A stretch of 9,070 nucleotides of DNA from RYN-433 sp036558265 (GTDB taxonomy: Bacteria > Planctomycetota > Phycisphaerae > Tepidisphaerales > Tepidisphaeraceae): contig DATBFY010000278.1 of NCBI GenBank assembly GCA_036558265.1, positions 1 to 9,070 of the forward strand, written 5' to 3'. This document shows positions 5,713 through 9,070 of the stretch, piece by piece. The position numbers and the translations under genes are program-made. Position 1 is the first letter of the stretch. Each line of letters begins with the position of its first letter. The notes under the pieces were generated by a model. That model was not told where the DNA came from, ran no database searches, and saw nothing but the letters and a program-made list of their open reading frames with translations.

Positions 5713-7704
5713 ATGGCTGAGATCGAGAAGACGAATGTGGGATTGGACGGGCCCGGGTCGGGAATGTCGGCGGCCTGGCCGCCTGAAGGCTGGGTGACCG
5801 GCGACGACGCGGCTCGGATGCTCGGGGTGAGCATCGAGACGTTCAGGACCGGCAAGTGGCGGTGGCGAACGCGGCTGCGCAGTGCCCGTTGCATCCGGCG
5901 TCCGGACGGTCGGCGGTCCAACATCTATCCGGTGGAGGAGATCGAGCGGATCCGCGCGGAGCGTGCGGCGATGGCGGCCGAGCGGGAAGCGAACCGTCAC
6001 GCGCCCTTCCCTCCGCCGGGGTTCGTGGACCGGGGCGGGGCGGCGGCGCTGCTCGGGATCGGAATGTCCACATTGAACGTCTGGATAAGAGAGGGGCGAC
6101 TGGGCTACGCGGGAACGTTGGCCATGGGCCCCAACGGCGTGCAGTGCAGGGTTTACGCCATAGAGGAGCTGGCGCGGGCGCGGCAGGCGATGACGGCCGC
6201 GGACGCGGCGCGGCGGACGCCGCCGGAGGGGTTTGTCGATCATGACGGCGCGGCGCGGTTCTTCGGCGTGCATCCGGTCACGGTGACCAAATGGCAGAGG
6301 GAGGGGGGTCTGGGGCGCGGGACGTGGATGGATGTGGCCGGCGGCGGGAAGCGGCGAAAGGTGTTCGCCGTCGCGGAGTTGGAGTGCGCGCGGAAGCAGA
6401 TGAGGGCGGCGGCGAGTCGGCCGACGGCGCCGGAGGGATACGTGGAACTGCACGAGGCGGCCCGGGTGCTCGGCGTACACCCCGGCACCTTGCGCCAATG
6501 GGAATGCCAGGGGCGGCTGACCAAGGGTCGCGTGGTTCCGATCCCCGGCACGTCCGCGCGCACCAAGGTCTACCGCGGCGAGGAGTTGCGGCGGCTGCGC
6601 GAGGAGATTCGCATCGCGGCGGCGAAGTTCCCACCCGCGGGATGGATCGACCTGAAGGAAGCCGCGCGCCGGGCGCAAGTTTCCGCCGGTGTATGGAAGC
6701 GGTGGTGTCAGGCTGGCCGGGTCACCGGCGGAAGATGGGTCACCAAACCGACGGGCGGGCGGTGCAAACTGTTCGACGTCGAGGAGGTGGGTCGCGTCGT
6801 CGAGGAACTCGGAAGGGATCACTCGTTTTTCATGGAGCCGGACGGGCAGGGGGGCTGGCGTCCGCCCGCGGGTTATGTGGACCGGGGCGGAGCGGCGCGG
6901 ATGTTCGGCGTCGCGGAGCGAACGATGGTCTCGTGGCAGACCGAGGGCCGGATCACGTGCGGCCGTTGGGCCCGGATGCCGGTGGGCGAGTCGGGCGGTC
7001 GGCGGGTGTATCCGGTCGAGGAGCTGTGCCGGCTCGTCGGGGAGTTCGACAAGGTCGGCCGGCCATATCCCGACGCCGACGATCCCGGGATCGTGCGCGT
7101 GCCGATCATGAGTTGGAGCAAGACGAGGTTTGAGGCGATCATCGACTCCGGGGACCTGCCGCTGATCGAGGGCAAGCGCTGGAACTGGATGCCGCGCAGC
7201 GACGAGGACGGCGCGGTCGTGGTCCTGTCGGCACCGGCGGGCGGCCAGACCCCGCTGCGGCGGATCATCCTGGGCTTGAGGGGGCCGCTGTGGCGAATCA
7301 GCCACCGGAACGGTGATCCGCTCGACTGCCGACGGGCGAACCTCATCGTGCGGAACGTTACCGAGCAGTTGGCGCACTCACGGAAGCGCAAGACCGTCGC
7401 CGGGCGCCCGTGCACGTCGCGGTTCAAGGGGGTGTCCTGGCTCGAGAAGAGGGGGAAGTGGTGCGCGCGGATCTCGAAGGAAGGGGTGACGCGAAGACTG
7501 GGCAACTTCGACGACGAGTTGGCCGCGGCCGAGGCGTACGACGAAGCCGCGCGCGACCTCTTCGGCGAACACGCGCGACTGAACTTTCCCGACGGGGTGG
7601 ACGCGCGGCTCGAGCGCGAAGCGGAACTGCTGCCCGGGGAGAACAGGAGCGCCACCCACGCCGCCCCCGGCGCGGCTCGTCCGGCTGATGCGCGGGCCGC
7701 CTGA
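5713..7704 (+). CDS. Six-HTH-module protein with degenerate HNH-like and AP2 domains
   Basis: A 663-residue protein. Six helix-turn-helix modules of the excisionase/MerR-like (HTH_17) type sit at about residues 22-89, 99-160, 168-230, 239-300, 306-366 and 382-446. Each follows the pattern PP.G(F/W/Y)(V/I)...AAR..GV...T...W...GR...G, ending in a basic wing and (V/I)(Y/F).VEEL.R. Residues about 459-555 resemble the HNH of homing-type nucleases (VPIMSWSKTRFEAI, then LRRIILG, then SHRNGDPLDCRRANL). The usual MHR reads LRR and the usual DH reads SH, so cutting may be lost. Residues 567-626 are an AP2 DNA-binding domain: CTSRFKGVSWLEKRGKWCAR, then LGNFDDELAAAEAYDEAARD, then LFGEHARLNFP. HNH-AP2 proteins are known; six HTH modules in front is not a layout I recognise. 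It is probably a cytoplasmic DNA-binding protein. ATG 5713 lacks a clear ribosome site; ATG 5764 is an alternative. The Ala-rich tail is disordered. Confidence 0.85.
   Translation: MAEIEKTNVGLDGPGSGMSAAWPPEGWVTGDDAARMLGVSIETFRTGKWRWRTRLRSARCIRRPDGRRSNIYPVEEIERIRAERAAMAAEREANRHAPFPPPGFVDRGGAAALLGIGMSTLNVWIREGRLGYAGTLAMGPNGVQCRVYAIEELARARQAMTAADAARRTPPEGFVDHDGAARFFGVHPVTVTKWQREGGLGRGTWMDVAGGGKRRKVFAVAELECARKQMRAAASRPTAPEGYVELHEAARVLGVHPGTLRQWECQGRLTKGRVVPIPGTSARTKVYRGEELRRLREEIRIAAAKFPPAGWIDLKEAARRAQVSAGVWKRWCQAGRVTGGRWVTKPTGGRCKLFDVEEVGRVVEELGRDHSFFMEPDGQGGWRPPAGYVDRGGAARMFGVAERTMVSWQTEGRITCGRWARMPVGESGGRRVYPVEELCRLVGEFDKVGRPYPDADDPGIVRVPIMSWSKTRFEAIIDSGDLPLIEGKRWNWMPRSDEDGAVVVLSAPAGGQTPLRRIILGLRGPLWRISHRNGDPLDCRRANLIVRNVTEQLAHSRKRKTVAGRPCTSRFKGVSWLEKRGKWCARISKEGVTRRLGNFDDELAAAEAYDEAARDLFGEHARLNFPDGVDARLEREAELLPGENRSATHAAPGAARPADARAA
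5776..7050 (+). repeat. Six tandem HTH-coding modules
   Basis: In-frame diverged repeats within the gene above, at about 5776-5979, 6007-6192, 6214-6402, 6427-6612, 6628-6810 and 6856-7050. Shared residues are a leading PP.G and aromatic, AAR followed by a GV or equivalent turn, a recognition-helix W, then GR, and a closing acidic VEEL.R. The recognition-helix positions differ in each: IETFRTGKW, GMSTLNVWI, HPVTVTKWQ, HPGTLRQWE, SAGVWKRWC, AERTMVSWQ. The DNA is too diverged for recent slippage, so the copies are old or under diversifying selection. Confidence 0.8.
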
Positions 7705-7920
7705 CGGTTTTCCATTGATCCGCGTGCCGCCGCCGCGCCTGAAGACCACGGGCAAACACGTCGGCTCATGCGGTCCGACGCGCGCGGGGAATCTCCTGCG
7801 ATCCGTATGAGCATGCGTGCCTGGTTGCACCGCGTCCACTCGTCGGTGCCGATGGGAGGGTGGGCGTCCGCGTCTGGCCGGTAACAAAGGAGCTTTGGCG
7901 CGCTGACGTATGGACAAAAA
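7705..7920. other. Intergenic stretch without a recognised gene
   Basis: From the stop of the HTH-HNH-AP2 gene to the terminator I see no gene. A plus-strand frame running 7860-8150 crosses the terminator and the tRNA-like fragment and ends in LPPEIRKLIATLLRPYR. That C-terminus has a plausible hydrophobic helix pattern but no start, family match or codon pattern I can support, and its end overlaps the minus-strand gene by 32 bases. Confidence 0.4.
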
Positions 7921-7944
7921 GGAACCCGCCTTTCGGCGGGTTTT
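7921..7944. terminator. Rho-independent terminator, bidirectional type
   Basis: Stem AACCCGCC (7923-7930), loop TTTC, stem GGCGGGTT (7935-7942) followed by further T. An AAAAA run at about 7916-7920 precedes it, so the minus strand also ends the stem with a T tract after two C. It lies between the plus-strand HTH gene and the minus-strand operon and can serve both. On the minus strand it directly follows the tRNA-like fragment, the normal place for a tRNA terminator. Confidence 0.85.
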
Positions 7945-7946
7945 CA

Positions 7947-7968
7947 GTACCCCCAAGGGGAGTCGAAC
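7947..7968 (-). other. tRNA 3'-end-like fragment (possible attachment-site scar)
   Basis: Read on the minus strand: GTTCGACTCCCC then TTGGGGGTAC. This resembles a T-loop, the 3' strand of a T-stem and an acceptor strand, followed at once by the terminator. Upstream on that strand the expected GGGG partner of the T-stem is absent and no anticodon arm can be folded, and CCA is not encoded. It is thus at most the last ~22 bases of a tRNA gene. Integrases often leave such a 3' fragment as a duplicated att core, so it may mark the edge of an integrated element. A chance match is possible. Confidence 0.35.
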
Positions 7969-8118
7969 AGGGGGCAAAAACCAGCGGAAAACCGCCAAAA
8001 GACGGGAAGGGCGGCGCAGAATCCGGCGTACCTGGCGCCCCCGCCCAGAGCGCCGCCGGACCTGCCAAGGCGAGGTCGGGGAGCCCGGCAACGAACCTGC
8101 CGCCGGAAATCCGCAAAC

Positions 8119-8898
8119 TCATCGCGACGCTGCTGCGGCCGTACCGGTAGGATTTGCCGAAGTGAATGGGAGGCGTGCTTCGCCCAGCCATGATTCGAAC
8201 TCGCGGCCGAGCAGGGCCAGCAGTTGATCTGACGACAGGGCGTGAGCGTCGTAGGTCAGTTGAAGCTGTTTCATGCGGACCGGGAACCGGTTGGCTAGGT
8301 CGCCGGCGCGTGGGCGCTTGTTGTTCCCCGCGATTCCGCGTTTCGGCTTCCCCTTCTCCTCGTCGAAGTAGAGCCGATCCATCACCTCCGGGACGCACGG
8401 GATTCGAAGCAGGTAGAGCCGAGCCGCCATGCGTTCCATGACCTGGCCGAGCACGGGCAAGGGAGAAAGCAACATCACTTTGTGGTGAACGGGCGAGATG
8501 TCGAGAATGCGGACGGGCGTTGCGAGGAGATGCTTGTAATAGCGCCATGCCTCGTCGGCCTCAAGCACATAATGCGCGTCGTTCGCAGGCGCACGGACAG
8601 CGCCAACCGCGGGGCAGACATCATCGAAATAATACAAGGAAAGCCATGTCCAAAGGCCGGAATCCTTGAAGAGGTTCTGCCCCATCAAGGGCTTGAGTTT
8701 TGCATGGAGGTAAACAGCAGCGTCCCGCTTCAAGGCGAAGCCCGGCCGTTCGAGCGCGATTGCCTCAGGAACGACGTTAGTCAGCGCAGCGTCCTCAAGC
8801 ATTTCCCACGGCGGCGGCAGGGACGGCTTTTGGCGAAGGTCAGCCAAGTAGCCGCGAAATCTGCTGATACCAGACTCGTTAAATCGGTGGAGTTTCAT
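8119..8898 (-). CDS. DUF6339-like protein of unknown function
   Basis: A 259-residue soluble protein with no signal peptide or membrane segment. Features: HRFNESGISRFRGYL at 4-18, KRDAAVYLHAKL at 57-68, the striking GLWTWLSLYYFDDVCP at 81-96, RYYKHLLATPVRI at 119-131, a middle region with LYFDEEKG, and QLQLTYDAHALSSDQLLALL with GREFESWL near the end. From memory this order (RFN..GI..F, LW.WLSL.YFD, RYY.HLL, LTYD, EF..WL) fits the DUF6339 family; I could not test it. No catalytic motif is evident. ATG 8898 has GGGGAG 8 bases upstream and overlaps the TAA of the preceding gene by one base (TAATG), so the two are probably translationally coupled. The operon ends at the terminator near 7930. Confidence 0.7.
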   Translation of the reverse strand: MKLHRFNESGISRFRGYLADLRQKPSLPPPWEMLEDAALTNVVPEAIALERPGFALKRDAAVYLHAKLKPLMGQNLFKDSGLWTWLSLYYFDDVCPAVGAVRAPANDAHYVLEADEAWRYYKHLLATPVRILDISPVHHKVMLLSPLPVLGQVMERMAARLYLLRIPCVPEVMDRLYFDEEKGKPKRGIAGNNKRPRAGDLANRFPVRMKQLQLTYDAHALSSDQLLALLGREFESWLGEARLPFTSANPTGTAAAASR

Positions 8899-9070
8899 TA
8901 GTCCGGCTCCCCGTTGATTGCCGTCTCATACTCGGCGCGCACGCCTTTGAGATCGCTGAAGCGTCGCACCACCTCGTCAATCCAGCTCTCGGTCTGCTCA
9001 ATCTCCTCGTCCGTCAGATTTTGGCTGTCCTGAACCTCGGGTGGCGCCGCCTTATCGGGGTGCCAGTGTA
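8898..9070 (-). CDS. C-terminus of an unidentified protein (cut by window edge)
   Basis: The last 56 residues of a gene entering from the right, ending GEPD and TAA at 8900-8898. It reads HWHPDKAAPPEVQDSQ, then LTDEEIEQTESWIDEVVRRF, then SDLKGVRAEYETAING. The composition is acidic and helical (E/D/R-rich, low glycine), suggesting a C-terminal helix or coiled-coil of a larger protein. It is too short to name. The one-base stop/start overlap with the DUF6339-like gene shows they are made from one message, so this is the likely main component of that operon. Confidence 0.75.
   Translation of the reverse strand, partial: HWHPDKAAPPEVQDSQNLTDEEIEQTESWIDEVVRRFSDLKGVRAEYETAINGEPD

Noticed and set aside
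5632..7377. Long minus-strand open frame (581 codons)
   Set aside because: It lies antisense to the HTH-HNH-AP2 gene, is Arg/Pro/His-rich and matches no family. Long antisense frames are expected in GC-rich coding DNA.
7860..8150. Plus-strand frame ending LPPEIRKLIATLLRPYR
   Set aside because: It crosses a strong terminator and the tRNA-like fragment, has no supported start, and overlaps the convergent gene. It could be a gene fragment, but I cannot show it.
8482..8901. Plus-strand frame opposite the DUF6339-like gene
   Set aside because: The minus strand carries the conserved-looking protein, a ribosome site and a stop/start overlap with its neighbour.
1..9070. CRISPR array or complete rRNA/tRNA genes
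   Set aside because: No regularly spaced direct repeats with unique spacers and no foldable full tRNA or rRNA segment were found by eye.

Overview
The window is GC-rich bacterial DNA. It most resembles a planctomycete, perhaps Phycisphaerae-like. The basis is a secreted CotH-type protein carrying two EF-hand loops, the T(S/T)RPA tracts in that protein, and an HNH-AP2 protein. This assignment is an inference from gene content, with no marker gene to confirm it. The window reads as a patchwork of accessory DNA around a few chromosomal-looking genes.

Layout. Positions 1-474 hold no recognisable gene: a four-tract G-quadruplex motif (19-39) and an 11-bp tandem repeat (194-302). Positions 475-780 are the decayed C-terminal half of a RES-domain toxin gene. 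Next comes a plus-strand block of defence-like genes. A DUF4393/Abi-alpha gene (966-1632) is split by a one-base frameshift and begins just below a TATAAT box, so its transcript may be leaderless. It is followed by a small GIY-YIG-like nuclease (1753-2277) and an HNH endonuclease (2309-3052), the last two closely spaced.

Positions 3265-5457 encode a secreted CotH-fold protein with two EF-hand loops. Its 5' end is interrupted by a duplicated ~80-bp hairpin-rich element (about 3314-3508) just ahead of the signal-peptide core. Positions 5713-7704 encode the most unusual protein of the window: six tandem helix-turn-helix modules of ~60-70 residues, then a degenerate HNH-like domain, then an AP2 DNA-binding domain.

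The stretch 7705-8118 holds a strong bidirectional-type terminator and, beside it, a minus-strand fragment resembling the 3' end of a tRNA gene, a possible integration scar. From 8119 to the right edge a minus-strand operon enters the window: a DUF6339-like protein and, overlapping it by one base, the C-terminus of a larger unidentified protein.

How they may work together. The DUF4393, GIY-YIG and HNH genes form a plausible small anti-phage or anti-element cassette, with a dead RES toxin upstream. The minus-strand pair looks like the tail of a separate multigene accessory system. The HTH-HNH-AP2 protein looks like a DNA-binding factor derived from a homing-endonuclease lineage. CotH is probably a cell-envelope or secreted housekeeping-type gene with no functional link to the rest.
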